Counted from the stretch's first letter, positions 10,971 through 24,027 are shown. The stretch: 64,000 nt of DNA from Neurospora tetrasperma FGSC 2508 (GCF_000213175.1 NW_009799103.1:2508033-2572032); one strand, 5' to 3'. Notes: a model not told the origin generated them from the sequence alone. A program made the numbers and translations.

Positions 10971-12739
10971 TCACCTTCGAAAATCAACGCTTCCTCTTCC
11001 ATTATCTCTCCCAGTATCCAGCGTAGGTCGGACTGAACAGCTCGAGCTCCGTCTTCTCCTAGCCCTTTGCTCACTAGGATCCAACGGCCTCAGGCCACTT
11101 GTCTTTGCAAACAAGTTTAGGATGTCCGTCAACGACACCACGCCTGTCAAGCGCCCTGACAGTCCAGCACCCGGCAGCGCCGAAGCCGGAACCGAGGTGA
11201 ATGGCCCCTGTGCTGACGGCGACTGGGGCGTCGACGTTGTGATGGCACCTGGTGGAGGAACGACAACAGCTGCCGATCCAGGGGCAGGACTGCCCGCTCT
11301 GCCGGGCGAAGCAACCGGAGGTGATAACGTCGAAAGGGGAGGCAAGCTGGAAGCCTGCAGCAAAGGTGTAGCCGGGGCGCTAGGCGACGGCGAAGCGGAC
11401 TCAACTACCCACATACGATGAGACTGCGTTGCGACCAGCTTGGCGACCGTGTGAGCTAGGGTAGAATACGGATTGACGTAGAAAACAGGGAAGGAGTCAC
11501 GGCCATGCTCGACACCACGTTCGGACAGAATGACGCTGACGAAGTGCATGCATGAAGCCTTGAGCAGGGGCAGACTGTTGGCGTTGGTTAGGAGGCGCAC
11601 GTCAACGGTGGAGATATTTCCCACAACGTTGTGGCCGTTATCCACAACCGCGACGGATGTCAGGCCCTCGGAGCTCATGAGAAAGAGAGCATCGGCAAGA
11701 GGAGCGTCAGCGCTAGGAGATGTTAGCCAAGCGACTTCATGGCACTGGGCAACTTAGGTACACAAAGCGGAGGTGGCTTACTTGATGGCAATGATTTGCT
11801 GCGTCCCGATTTGAAGATCACGCAGCGGGATCGTGTAGAGACGATCAATTAAGGGGAAATTGACGGCCTCGTACCAGAAGAACTCAAGTAGGCGCAACTG
11901 GCTCAAGATACCCACCACTTCTGAGTCCTTATTAGTGACCAGAACGCGGTGAATGCCACCTCCAAACACTTCAATGGCTTTATCGAGAGTGGAATCGGCT
12001 GGGAGCTTCACCAGTTCCTCGTGGCGAAAGATGGGTTGGAGGGTACGTAACGGGATCTCCTCCTGAGACTGCGCTTTGACCGAAATATCTGTATATAGAG
12101 CAACCTGTTCTTCTTCAGGCTTTGCGAGGCCTACCACGGCCAAAAGGTAGGCATTGAGATCGCTGTGGTCAAAGGTAGAAACGGCTTCCTTCGAAGACGA
12201 GTCCTGGCGGACAAGAACCACATTGTTCGGACTACTTTGAAGCAGGGTCTGGACAGTAAGTAACGATATCAGCAAGGTCCAAACCAACAACGAAGATTGG
12301 CACAGAGGTACTGTCGCACCTTGGTGGCCTCTTGGATACTGGTGTCCAGTTCCGCCCATTTAACCTCATCCGGCTGCAATAACTCGCCAATGGCAATGTC
12401 CCGCCAGTCGCGGCCGACATAGCGAGGGTTTTGATGGCGGTTTGGCGGTGGGTGGTTCATCAGGTCTTGAATTGCTTGCTGCGTGAAGGAGGGGTGTCTC
12501 TGAGTACGTGGCGAGGGGGGCGGATGACGTTGGTTCTCGGCGAAGCTCTGGCGATGCGAATGCGACGAAACATTGCTCGTTGTTTTGGACAAGGGGTTGC
12601 CGCCTTGAGAGCTGGAGCGTTCTGGAGGAGACGGGAGCGAGGCGCCCGACAGTGCAGTGTCAGAGACCTGGAAGCCCGGGTTGGCGCTGGCCAACGTGCC
12701 AGGAGAGGGCGATTTGGGGATTTCTGATGAGGACTCCAT
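10971..12739 (-). CDS. SDS23: SDS23-type CBS-domain protein
   Basis: Sds23/Moc-family proteins are nuclear and cytoplasmic CBS-domain proteins that restrain PP2A-type phosphatases in yeasts and affect cell-cycle and stress responses. Three exons (12320-12739, 11782-12248, 10971-11712; introns of 71 and 69 bp) give 542 residues. Residues 1-90 are Ser/Pro-rich and disordered. From about 110 ([12 protein letters not shown]) to 400 there are CBS-like units, including [42 protein letters not shown] and the late [16 protein letters not shown] Pro/Ser/Ala insert of about 65 residues interrupts the last CBS motif between HRMWVVES and [13 protein letters not shown]. The tail is basic and Arg/Ser-rich. 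The start [14 protein letters not shown] is the first Met of the frame. The family call is strong; the biochemical role is inferred from yeast. Confidence 0.9.
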
Positions 12740-14720
12740 CGAGGCTTCCGAGATGTGGTGGTAGTGTTATTATTGATGGTGTTGTTGCTGGATTTCTCGG
12801 GTAATAATGCACGCAACTTGAAGCACTCGCGTCGGACACGGCGATGATGCGGATAAGACCGAAGAAAGAAGAGAGCTTAGGGTAGTTGGAGATGGTTCAC
12901 AACAGATCGATGCGCGGAGAGAAGCTACTACTGGTACTGTATCTTTGCCAAAAGTTCAAGGTGACCGCTGCCGTCGTAGTCGGTTCCGCTGTTCGGAAGG
13001 TACAAGTATGCTTCGTATGTAGAGGTATGTAGAGGTTGGTGCGTTTCACTTGAGCTTGTCCGCAATCTCGGGGTCGTTGCCGCCGCCGTCTTTGCGCAAC
13101 CGAGTATGTGGTAGGTAATGGTGGAAGTGTATCTGAAATTCTGAAATATCTGGCAGGAGAGTGTAAGTAGTAGTATGGAACTGAATCAAACACTCAGTGA
13201 TAAAGTCGAGACCAAAACGAGAAAGATACTGACAGATCGGCTTGTTGCGACTGCCAACGAAACTGACGAAGCAAGAAGAAGCATTGACCAGTCGAGAGCA
13301 ACAGGAACCTATGGAAACGTCCGCCTGATTCTCAAGTCCAGAAACAAGAGAGCAATGACGATGGTCCAGCCGCGGCACGTATCCTGAGCATGCCTTAACG
13401 TGATGGTGCGGGGTTGCCCCTGTCTAGCCTATGCGCGGGAAGCACTAGCCTCCTCGCATCACTGACTGTCAGGCTACTCTCACACTAAGGCGTGCAAATA
13501 GTCTGTAGGTAGTGTCCGGCGATAAGGTCACCTGCAGGGCAGGCAGAACAGGGCTGAGGCTGTCACCTGTTGACCGTTGCTGCGCTGCACCCAGAGGCAA
13601 TCTAGTGTAGGTAAGTAGAGGTAGGCTGAGGTGCGAACTGAAGGCAGCCTGGCGCAATTTTTGTCGATGAAGGTCCATCCATATCCAGCGGGGCAACTGG
13701 GGTTAGATCAGGCCTATCCACCATTTTCTGTCACCTACATTTCATCTGGGCCATCACCTCCGAGTCCTGCTTCCCTTCCATGTTGTTGATCATGATCATC
13801 ACAGACGCCCTACCCACCCGGCAATGGAAGCCCGGGCACACAAGTTGTGGAAGCTGGAGCCGCCCTGGAGCTTTCCATAGGTTGGAGGAAGGAAAGGCCT
13901 GAGCCGGTGGCCACCTCAAGATGCCACTGCCCCACTCCGTAGTTTTAGCGGACCTCTGCCGCTTGATAGTTACAATTTACTAGGTGATCACATAGCAAAT
14001 GGTGCTGTGCTCTAACGGGATGTTGGCGACGCGGCGGCGGGAACCTGGGCGCTTCTAATGTCTGCCTGCCCTACCTATGCTATGCCGAGAGGCACCTACC
14101 TACTTTTGTACGCTACAGTGCCGTGTGCCCCTCGGCCCCCTCCATTGATGAGCTCGGGTTGACCCAGACCCAATCAAAAAAAAATATTGTCCATTCGGTT
14201 TTCATACGGTCCATGCCCCCCCCCCTTCCCACCACTCCCCTCGACCCTTTCGAGCCAGTCTAGAGCCATCAATCACCAATTCTCGACAATCCAAATCCAC
14301 CTTTGACTGGAGCAAAGTCGAGTTTCGGACGCGTCCTTTATCGCGACTTGAATTCATTCAAGTCTCGGTTTTATTAACGGTCACCGTCGACGCCTGTCGT
14401 CAATCCATCATCAACTTGGCACTCGAGTTGCTTCTCCATCTGCACCGTTGCCGTGTCCACCTCAAGTCCGTCCTCCCTGGTCCGCCTTTTTCCCGGTCCT
14501 CATCCGTATCAGACTTTAGCGAGAGTTCTGATGTTGTTGTTGGGCCAACATCGTTAACCACGTTCCGCCTCTTCCAGAGCCCACCGAACGACGATAACCC
14601 AGGGTCACACATTGTGTGTAAGGAGTGCAGTGTGCTTTGCGATTCACTCTTCTGCTCCCCGACCCCACGGCACCAACTAGACACAACTAGCACTCTACTT
14701 CGCAACATACATCATTCATC
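12740..14720. promoter_or_regulatory. Divergent promoter region, SDS23 and importin beta-3
   Basis: About 2 kb separates the two head-to-head starts. It has GTAGGTA-type repeats near 13609-13625 and 14090, a short A-run at 14176 and a C-rich stretch at 14216-14226. The last 300 bp before 14721 are pyrimidine-rich, typical of a leader. I see no convincing gene. Confidence 0.55.
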
Positions 14721-17700
14721 ATGTCGGTCCTTCCTGCCGATGTCACGGCCGAGCTGAGCCAGCTGCTCCAGGCTCTTCAGTCGGCCGACAACAACATTCG
14801 CTCTCAGGCTGAGGAGCACTTGCAAAACAACTGGACCAGCTCCCGGCCCGGCCTCCTCTTGATGGGCTTGGCTGAGCAGATTGCTGGATCAAGCGACGCT
14901 TCGGTATGGCTTCTTCGCAACCCTCTTTTGCTGGGCCGGTCGCCTCAGCATGTCACTGCTCACATATAACTCACTCGTTTTTTAACCTTGCAGGTCCGTT
15001 CTTTCGCCGCCGTCATTTTCCGCCGGATAACACTCAAGACTCGCAAAGCCACGCCGACCTCCGAGGCTGCTACCGATATGTTCCTTTCCCTTGACAACTC
15101 CGAGGCCGTCGCTGTCCGCAACAAGATTCTCGAGGCCATCCTTGCCGAGACAGACAGAAACGTTCGCAACAAGATTGGTGATGCGGTTGCCGAGGTTGCT
15201 AGGCAATATTATGACAATGACCAAAATTGGCCAGAACTACTTCAGACTCTCTTCAACCTCAGCCAAGCACCCGATGCTGGCAAGCGCGAGACGGCCTTCC
15301 GTATTTTCCACGCTACCCCTAGCATCATTGAGAAACAACATCAGGATGCCGTAGCCATGGCATTTGCCAAAGCCTTCACGGACGAGTCAGTTGCTGTCAG
15401 GCTTGCTGCTATGGAGGCTTTTGCGGCCTTTTTCCGCAGCCTAGGAAAGAAGAATCAGGCCAAGTACTTCGAGCTCCTTCCTCAGCTCCTCAACATTCTT
15501 CCTCCTATCAAGGACTCGCAAGATTCGGATGACCTTAGCCAGGCCCTCATCGCTCTCATCGACTTGGCCGAAAGTTCCCCCAAGATGTTCAAGACCGTCT
15601 TCTCGACTCTTGTTGGATTCAGCATTTCAGTCATTCAAGACAAGGAGCTCACAGACCTCTGCCGACAAAATGCGCTGGAACTTATGGCCACCTTTGCCGA
15701 TTACGCTCCGTCCATGTGCAAGAAGGATGCTTCTTATACCAAGGATATGATCACACAGTGCCTTAGCTTGATGACGGATCTTGGTGAGGATGACGATGAT
15801 GCGGCCGAATGGCTTAGCTGCGACGATGTAAGTTGTTGAGTCACTTGTAACTTCTGTGGGGCCCATACATTGGCTATGTGCTAATGGCGTTTATGCAGCT
15901 CGACACCGACGAGAGTGACTCCAACCATGTCGCAGGTGAGCAGTGTCTCGATCGTCTGGCTAATAAGCTCGGAGGTGCCGCTATTCTCAGCCCCATCTTC
16001 GGCTGGTTGCCTAGCATGATGAACTCCCCGGCTTGGAGAGACCGTCACGCTGCTTTGATGGCTCTGTCCGCCATTTCAGAAGGCTGCCGCGAGGAGATGA
16101 TTGGTGAACTGAAGCAGGTCCTTGACTTGGTTGTCCCGGCTCTGAAGGACCCCCATCCTCGTGTCCGTTGGGCTGGCTGCAACGCCCTCGGCCAGATGAG
16201 CACCGACTTTGCTCCTACTATGCAGAAGCAGTACTACGATATCGTGCTGTCGGCCATTGTGCCCGTCCTTAACGCACCTGAGGCACGGGTCAAGTCACAT
16301 GCTGCTGCGGCGCTTGTTAACTTTTGTGAGGAGGCCGACAAGAGCGTCCTTGAGCCTTATCTTGACAACCTTTTGTCGCACTTGTTCCAGCTTCTTCAAA
16401 ATGAAAAGCGTTACGTCCAAGAGCAGGCTTTGTCCACCATCGCCACCATTGCTGACGCCGCAGAGCAGGCATTTGCCAAGTACTATGATAGTCTCATGCC
16501 CCTGTTGATGGGAGTGTTGCAGCGCGAGAATGAGAAGGAGGTCCGCCTCCTCCGTGCAAAGGCGATGGAGTGCGCCACCCTGATCGCCCTTGCGGTTGGA
16601 AAGGAGCGTCTCGGTGCGGATGCCATGGCGCTAGTGCAACTTTTGGCCAGCATCCAGCAAAACATCACTGATCCCGACGATCCTCAGGCCCAGTACCTCA
16701 TGCACTGCTGGGGAAGAATGTGCCGTGTGCTGGGTAGGGATTTCCTTCCCTACTTGCCCGAGGTTATGCCGCCACTCCTCGAGCTTGCTAGCGCCAAGGC
16801 CGATATCCAGCTTCTGGAAGACGACGAGCAGATTGAGCAGCTACAGACCGAGGAAGGGTGGGAGCTTGTCCCGCTCCGTGGTAAGACTATTGGTATCCGT
16901 ACCAGCACCATGGACGATAAGAACATGGCCATCGAGCTGCTCGTGGTGTACGCTCAGGTTCTTGAGGGTGACTTTGCGCCTTATGTCGCAGACATCATGG
17001 AGAAGATTGCTCTTCCTGGTCTGGCCTTCTTCTTCCACGATCCTGTCAGGTACATGTCTGCGAAGCTGGTTCCGCAATTGCTCATTTCGTACAAGAAGCA
17101 GTACGGTCCCGGCTCCAACGAGCTCAAGGGCTTGTGGACCAGCACCGTCGTTCAGCTCCTCGACGTTCTTAGCGCCGAGCCTGCCATTGATACGCTCGCG
17201 GAGATGTATCAATGCTTCTATGAGTCCATCGAGGTTATCGGCACTGCCTGCCTTGATGAGACGCACATGGGCCGCTTCATCGACGGTGTCCACTCCACTC
17301 TTGAGGATTACAAGGATCGGGCAGCCGCTCGTGAGGAGGAGCAAGGAGGTGAAGATGGCGAGGACGAGTCGGAAGAGATGCAGATGGCCATTGAGGACGA
17401 TCAGACTCTCCTTTCGGACATGAACAAGGCGTTCCATGCTGTTTTCAAGTATCACGGCGCAAGCTTCTTGAGCGCATGGAGCCGCCTGCTTCCCACCTAC
17501 AGCAGCTTCCTGAGCTCGAATGATACCACGCAGCGACAGTGGGGATTGTGCATTATGGATGATGTCCTAGAATACTGTGGTGCTGAGAGCATTCACTACG
17601 CCCAGTATATCTCGGAGCCTCTGCTCCTCGGCTGCCAGGATGCCTCTCCCGCTATTCGTCAAGCGGCTGCGTATGGCATTGGTGTGGCTGCCCACCATGG

Positions 17701-18224
17701 CGGCCAGGCTTGGGCGCCGTTGGTGGGTCAAGCCGTCGAAGTTCTCTTCAAGGCTACGCAGATCCCAGATGCGCGCAACGAGGACAATGTGTATGCTACG
17801 GAGAATGCCTGCGCTGCCATCGCCAAGATCCTGCATTTCAACTCTTCTCAAGTCGCCAACCCCGACCAGGTTGCGACACAGTGGTTTGAGACTCTGCCGG
17901 TCTTGAACGACGAGGAGGCGGCGCCCTATGCCTATGCTTTCATGACCCAGCTAATTGAAAAGTAAGTCTCTTGTCCTGACATGGCGAACTGGAAACGACT
18001 AACCCGCAAATAGGCAACATCCTGTCGTTATTTCGCAACCCGCTAAAGCTTTCTACTACGTCGCACAGGCGCTTGAGGTGGACGTTTTGAGCGGACAGAC
18101 TCTTGCGCGCGTGATTGCCGCTGTCAAGAACCTGTTGCAAGCAACCGGTACTTCGCCCGACCCCGTACTGCAGCAATTTGGCCCCGAATCTCAGCAGTTG
18201 ATTCGGGAGCGGTTTAGCAGTTAA
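14721..18224 (+). CDS. PSE1: Importin beta-3 / karyopherin Kap121 (Pse1)
   Basis: Kap121-class importins carry ribosomal proteins, histones and transcription factors into the nucleus, binding cargo directly and releasing it on RanGTP. Four exons (14721-14903, 14994-15827, 15899-17961, 18014-18224) give 1096 residues, matching the family's roughly 1090-1100. The protein is a continuous series of HEAT repeats, visible in segments such as PALKDPHPRVRWAGCNALGQ and SHAAAALVNFCEEADK. An acidic loop (LGEDDDDAAEW) precedes intron 2, and a second acidic stretch (residues ~850-880, REEEQGGEDGEDESEE) follows, both typical of Kap121/importin-5. The C-terminus ends in a Gln/Leu helix. All junctions keep frame: phase 0, 0 and 2. 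The start at 14721 gives the expected N-terminus with HEAT-like helices straight away. It is divergent from SDS23. Confidence 0.95.
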
Positions 18225-19348
18225 GAAGTGTGGGAGGTAGTGGCTGTGGAAGAGAGATGACATCGCTGATGGACGTAGGAGAAGGAAAAGCAAAACGTCG
18301 ACTTAAGAAGATGGTGATCTACTTGCAAATCAGGATATAGATGGCATGGAACCAGAAGGAATTGACAGGAACTGGTAGGGAAATCATGGTAAGAGCGTGG
18401 AGAAATACTTGCGCACGCAATCAGGCCATTGATGGCCTTGGTCATGTAGGGGAGAAGGCGAGAGGAGTCGAAGCGGAAATCTGAATTTGATGGAGATACC
18501 ATGCACACCATAACGTTCCTCCAGCGCACGTAACCATTTATCTTACACGTATAAAAACACATAAACACTTGTAAATGACTAGGATATGTAACATGGATCG
18601 TTCCAATCTTGCCTTTTAGTTCGGGTGGGATACAGGGGAGATCGGAGGGTTGGATGTCTGCTACATGAGCACATGTGTTGCGTCTTTGGTTGGAAAAGCT
18701 CTACAGGTACTCGAGGGTCCTTGAATAGAATACAATGGAGTTGATAGACCACCAGCATCTGATAGCGGCGGGTATCTGCAGTATGGCATTGTACATGGTA
18801 CCCTCGATACATAAGTACCCAGATGGAGGCTGATCAGGGGTCTTTTCTTTGGGGTCATCCAAAGCAGCCACACCAATTTTACAAACCTTGGGTCCGGGTC
18901 CCCGTTCTGAACGGGAATGGGTGCATACGTACACTACAACTTGCAAATGTGCCATGATTGCCATACCGTCATTCATCTGACACTATCTGTACCTTGGCTG
19001 TTTCTACGTTTGTGTGTGTGTATATATATGTCTGTATTACGCTGCCGGCAAGGTTACTCGAGGTTTATTGCCATCGATCCGATAGGTACTCCAAAAACAT
19101 CTTGCCCTAGTATACTGTATAATACGCAAGTGTCCATCAGGGGGGGTGTGAGGCTATTACTGCGTATACCTTTACTTAGTCTATTTGAGGAATAATCAAA
19201 AGTGCGACAATCGACGTCATTTGGTGGAGCAACTTGTTTATCATTGTTTGGTTTACCGATTGGTTAGGTAAGTGGTCCCCCGTCGTGGACTTTGTGGGTT
19301 CGCAATGTGCTTTTTTTTCTTTTTTTCTGATAGTACTTACACTAAAAA

Positions 19349-19412
19349 GTAGTGTAGTGTGTGTAGTGTAGTGTGTGTAGTGTGTAGTGTAGTGTAGTGT
19401 CGGGTAGTGTAG
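19349..19412. repeat. TAGTG-type minisatellite
   Basis: Tandem units of TAGTG/TGTAG with GTGTG variants, about 64 bp, lie in the wc-1 upstream region. The same unit recurs at 21925-21948 and 41398-41419. Confidence 0.85.
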
Positions 19413-19758
19413 GTAGTCTTTGGCAGCAATTCCGTGAGCGGAGGACGGGACTCGGGAGGATGGGCGTGGGAGTCACGGGAGGAAGGAGTAATGATGAGTA
19501 ATAGCGAGAAGAAGGACGGGAACTGGACGAACCGGCGGCGGCCCGTCTCAGGTGTGCTACGAGTTTTTGTGGGGAGGCAAATGATAGGTTGAAGGCGGGC
19601 AGGGCAAAAAAAAAAAAAAAAAGAAAGAGGGTCGACGTAAAAAGGGTCAGTCAAGTCAGTTAAGACGGTCAAGATGTTCGTTCGAAAAGGAGTCAATCAA
19701 GGGGGGTGGGCTTTGAATGTCTGTCCTGCTTTGTGTGCTGGTTTTCAATCACAAGGAT

Positions 19759-19763
<5 letters not shown>

Positions 19764-19796
<33 letters not shown>
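19764..19796. repeat. AG dinucleotide repeat
   Basis: A nearly perfect AG tract of about 33 bp in the wc-1 upstream region. Confidence 0.9.
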
Positions 19797-19798
<2 letters not shown>

Positions 19799-22700
19799 GA
19801 CGGTGTACACGTGTGTAGTGTTTCTTTTTCTGTTCATCCCTTTTTCTTTTCCTGGATTTGCATTGCAAATTCGAAGAAAACAGAGTGGTAATGAGCAGAT
19901 GGGGGAAATCGATCGCTGGTATGCGAATCGGGAGAAAATCCCATGTTTTGCAATGCTTTGGGCCATCGCCCATTGCTTGGGCCGGGGGAGGGAAGGGAGC
20001 ATTGGGAGATCATCGGGGGGATTTCGGTGTGTTACTGTAGTGTAGACTAAGTACACTAAGTACCTTTGACTCGCTCGTCCAGGGCTGGCCCAGCTTTTCG
20101 ACTCTTGGGTGCTGGCTAGGTTAGAAAGGAACAAGCTGATGGTTGAATCCGTCCATGCTGGCTGATGAATAGTCGATCTTGCGAGTGGCGGGTATCAAAA
20201 AATGTTTCATGCATAGAGTGTTCTCGAATTTATAACATGATGGTACATGGCGGGTTTGGTGGGAAATATGTTGATGCAAGAGGAGCAAAACGCGCTGCGA
20301 AATCGAGGGCTGTTTTTGCCGAACCGAGACAAGCTCTCAGCTTTGGGCTAGTGGACGACGGTGTGCGCAAAGTGTGTCTCGTCACACACGATTGTTGTAA
20401 GTCTATTCCGCGCCATGCTTGTTTGAAATTCCGTCCAGAGCGAGTCGGGCTGATGTTTCCATTTCGAGACTGGGGAAGGCGCTGAATATATTTCAAACAA
20501 TAGGTTTTCATGCGAACGCATGTCTTGCTACGTAGGTACGGTGGCAGTTGTGGGTTGCAGGTTCGGGGGGTTGGTTTGCTAACTGTTCTCCATACTTAGT
20601 CATAGTGCGAAGATGCTGTGAAAACTAAAAAGGAAGCAAAGCCAGTGGACGAAGGAAAGGATATTTTCGTATATGTAAGCACACGAAAGAGAGCATAGGG
20701 CGATCGCGATTTCCATGCTAGGGTTCTGTCGATCGGCTGTGAGGGTGGGGAGGGGTTGACAAATAGTGTAGGTGAAAAGAATCGGGACCCCTTCGTTCGA
20801 AAGTCGGGCACACCTAACTGAACCTCATGAGACCCGTCGTTCAAAAACGACACTCCTCTTTTCGGAGGAGCCTCACGTTCTCGACTTTCCCACGCACACA
20901 CGCTCCCTCCCGTCCGTTATCAGGATGCGACTAGTCAAGCCAGTCCGAAAACGTTCGGGGTGCAGCGTAATTGCTGGAAAATTCTCGGCTGGCGCTTCCT
21001 TGCCAGGCAGGGCAGGGCAATGCCAGGGTACAGTAGCAGGGTCTGTGCTAGCATCATGTTCACTCCACACCAAGGGAGCATCATTGCTGTGGAGTCAACC
21101 TCATGGTCAATGTCCGATAATCCGGGTGTGTCGTGAACATGGACAAAGGGTCATGGGAAGGGGGAAAATGGGCTTTCATATTTTTTTCTACATCTTTCAT
21201 GTCCTTTTTCGGTGTGTCTTGTGCTGAGGTCATCATGTCGGAATCTGCCAAGAGACGCCGTCTTGGGGGGGAAGTTGAGGGATTGGCATACCTAGTGACT
21301 GACGTCGGCTTCGCGGGGCCTCCGCCGGCTTTAAATGCTGCCAAGTCTTTAGGCTACACAGTACATAAGGTGCAGCACCGAATTGTAGTGTATATGATGG
21401 GGCGAGGGTTTTATGTACCGTTTTCTTGGATGGGGTTTCAACTTTCTCAGGGTCCTATTCCCAAAGCGGATGGGATTTGGGGGAGGCTGTGAAGAAGGTC
21501 ACGACATGTTTGCATATGATATCATTCTGACCCAACAAATTGGCGACGACGTGGACGGGGCGCGCCGAGCGGCGATGAGTCCGTAACCCCGAAATGACGG
21601 GCCGGGGTCATGGGCGACGGTTGGAAACAGGGCAGGGCAGGGCAGCACACATTGCAATGCCCTCATTTTGGGCCCCAAAAAAGGGCGCATTTTCTCCCAT
21701 TTTGCGGCGCTGGAGATGGGGCATGGGGTGGATTAGCTAACATTGGACACCCCTCTCGAGGGCCAATGGGCACAAGGAAAACCCGCGGGCCGCGGGGCCG
21801 GCGGGGGGAAGCGGTGCGGGATTGGCAGGCCCCTGTGATGTTCTCGACCGCGAGAAGTGGTGGTGACTTGGTGTGAGTGGCTGCCAAGACTTGTTCAAAA
21901 AAAGAGGGGCGCGCAAATATGTAGCTAGTGTAGTGTAGTGTAGTGTACTATGTACCTAGGTCCCGTCTGCCGACCTGCCACTTCGTTTGGCCGCTCGGGG
22001 TGTCTGTGAGCTTCCTGAGCCTTCCTTCAGTTCCCTTTGCCGTTCGTCGGCTGGGCCGCCAAGAGGGGAACGGCGAGTACAAAGAAGGGGCCCCGCCCTA
22101 TCAGGTCTCTCTCCCTGAGGAAGGGCCAGTGGCTACAACCTAATCCGGAAGCGTTACTTATCAAGTGTGGATTCGCGTGTGAATGAAGCTGCAGAGAGTC
22201 TGCACCGTAGGACCAACGGCCGGCTGCGGTTCACTCTCATTCATAGAGTTCAAAGGCACTGACTGACTGACTGACTGCACTTTGTGGTGCACTGCACTTG
22301 TAAGTAAGACCGTGGATGCGGCCACCTGCCCATTGCATCACACAACTGAATTCAACCATGGTCCAATCCTGCGTCGAATTGTTTTCCCAAAAGCATTCGT
22401 CCTTGTGATACCCGGCCCATTCCTTGGGCAACAACCTCATACTACCCTCTTTTTTTCTTTTTTTCCCTTTTTTTCTTTTTTTGGACTTGACAGACGACCC
22501 GGGGGCTTCCCTCACGCGCTTCCCTCCAGCTTCGGCAAAGAAAGAAAGGCCTCTCTTTTTTCGCCTCTTCTCACCTTTCACAGCCCTCGGGACACACGCC
22601 GTTCGATAGACGCAACGTCACTCGTCGACCGTCCCGTCTCTGGACCACCAATCAAGACCGAGTCCTGCCAAACCCACGGCCAGAGGGGCTCCCATCGTCT

Positions 22701-23920
22701 TTGCTGTTAGGGCAGAGCCGGATTCCGATTCCTCCATCCCGTCTTCCACTTTCCCATCCCGTATGTTGGAACTCTCTTTTTTTTCTCCACGTTCCGTTGC
22801 GAAGCTGCCAGCCAAGAACCACGCACCACATCGATGCCATACATCCATCCCGGAAACACCCACTACTGCTATACACCTTGACACTACCACTACACTCACT
22901 ACCACATCACATCTACCTTATCCTGGTGGCCATCCAGCTAGATAGTACCTACATACTCTCTTCACCTATTCCCGGCCCTTGTTCGTTAGAGTTTCCACGC
23001 TTAGTCCATATACACTACACTACACTGCCGGGCTTGTTGCAAGCCACCTCGGCCACCCTCCTCCTCAGCCTCCCGAGTCTAATCACACTCGTCTTCTTCC
23101 ACTTATTGGTGCAGCATAGCGTCTCCATTCGTCTTTTCCCCCTCCTGGGCTCGCTCAGGGTCCTCCCCCAGTACGTCCGCATTCCACGTGCGTCCCCTCT
23201 GCACTCTGCAGCCTGCGCTTGCTTCCGTGATCCGGCGGCGTCTGGTCATCTCCGAGTCGTCCCCCCTCCATCGCGTACCTAGAAAGAAGCTGAGGTGATC
23301 CCCTGTGTCGCTCAAGCGGGCTTCTTCCATGTTTGGGTCCAAGGCAAGAAGGCTACGGACGAGCGCACTGTACGCGTAACACTCGATCGCCCGGCTCCGC
23401 TCCGTCTACCCAAATCACCACACACACTGCACCGCGTGCCCGCATGCCGGTTTCCTGGACATTCCCAGTCCCCCCCTGCGCTGCTTCGTCCTTGCTTACC
23501 CCGAGTCACACTTCACCTTCCCTGCCAAGAAGGCCCTGACTTTCTTTCTCTTTCATACAGCTAACCGCTGCCTGGTCACCTAGATAACTGGCGCTGCCTT
23601 GAACACGCACACGGACACAGAGATACTTTATTCTTTTTTTTTCCGACAGCCAAACAAACTTCAAACCCCATGCTCGGGTCCGCCGCCACACTACATCTCC
23701 GCACGTTCCGTCCCACCTCCCGTTCCGTCTGCGTCTCCACGTCTGAGCTTCCTTCCCCGTCTGCTTGAGTGACAGCTTCGTACCGACAAGCAGGTACCAG
23801 TATCAGACGGCTTATTGATCCATGCAGCAACGACACCCACGGTCCCTCAATGTGATCACCCGACCCGGCCCTTCCTGGCGCACCACCTTTTAGCACACCT
23901 ATTCTACGACCAAATCCTAA

Positions 23921-23953
23921 GAGAGAGATAGAGAGATAGAGAGAGAGAGAGAG
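23921..23953 (+). repeat. AG/ATAG purine tract directly before wc-1
   Basis: An AG repeat with ATAG interruptions ends about 70 bases before the wc-1 start codon, so it probably lies in the mRNA leader. Confidence 0.85.
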
Positions 23954-24012
23954 CTTCATAGCTAAGAGCTTGTTCCTATTGTCAACCCAGTACGAATCGC
24001 TTGGGGCGACCG

Positions 24013-24027
24013 ATGCAGCCACCATGA
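24013..24027 (+). promoter_or_regulatory. 4-codon uORF overlapping the wc-1 start codon
   Basis: ATG CAG CCA CCA TGA occupies 24013-24027. Its stop codon TGA (24025-24027) overlaps the wc-1 ATG (24024-24026) in an ATGA arrangement. Any wc-1 transcript reaching the main start contains it. The main ATG has a good context (CCACC before it), the uORF ATG a weaker one (CGACCG). The layout is seen directly; an effect on translation is inference. Confidence 0.7.

Larger units (their letters stand above)
18225..24023 (+). promoter_or_regulatory. Long wc-1 upstream region (promoter and leader)
   Basis: This 5.8-kb stretch has no convincing gene. Neurospora wc-1 is known to be driven from more than one promoter over a long upstream region, which fits. 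The first ~300 bp are importin 3' UTR. Visible items are a TAGTG-type tandem array (19349-19412), an AG tract (19764-19796), A- and T-runs, and a GACT tetranucleotide array near 22258-22276. From about 22440 there is a long pyrimidine-rich leader-like zone, then an AG/ATAG tract (23921-23953) just before the start. GATC-containing candidate light-response motifs include 19075-19084 and 20701-20710. Many short open frames here are Ser/Leu/Pro-rich noise from CT-rich DNA. Exact transcript starts cannot be read from sequence. Confidence 0.6.

Noticed and set aside
22701-23282. 193-codon plus-strand open frame before wc-1
   Set aside because: Its composition is that expected from pyrimidine-rich DNA (Leu/Pro/Ser/His), with no domain and no splice continuity. 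It is better read as promoter or leader.
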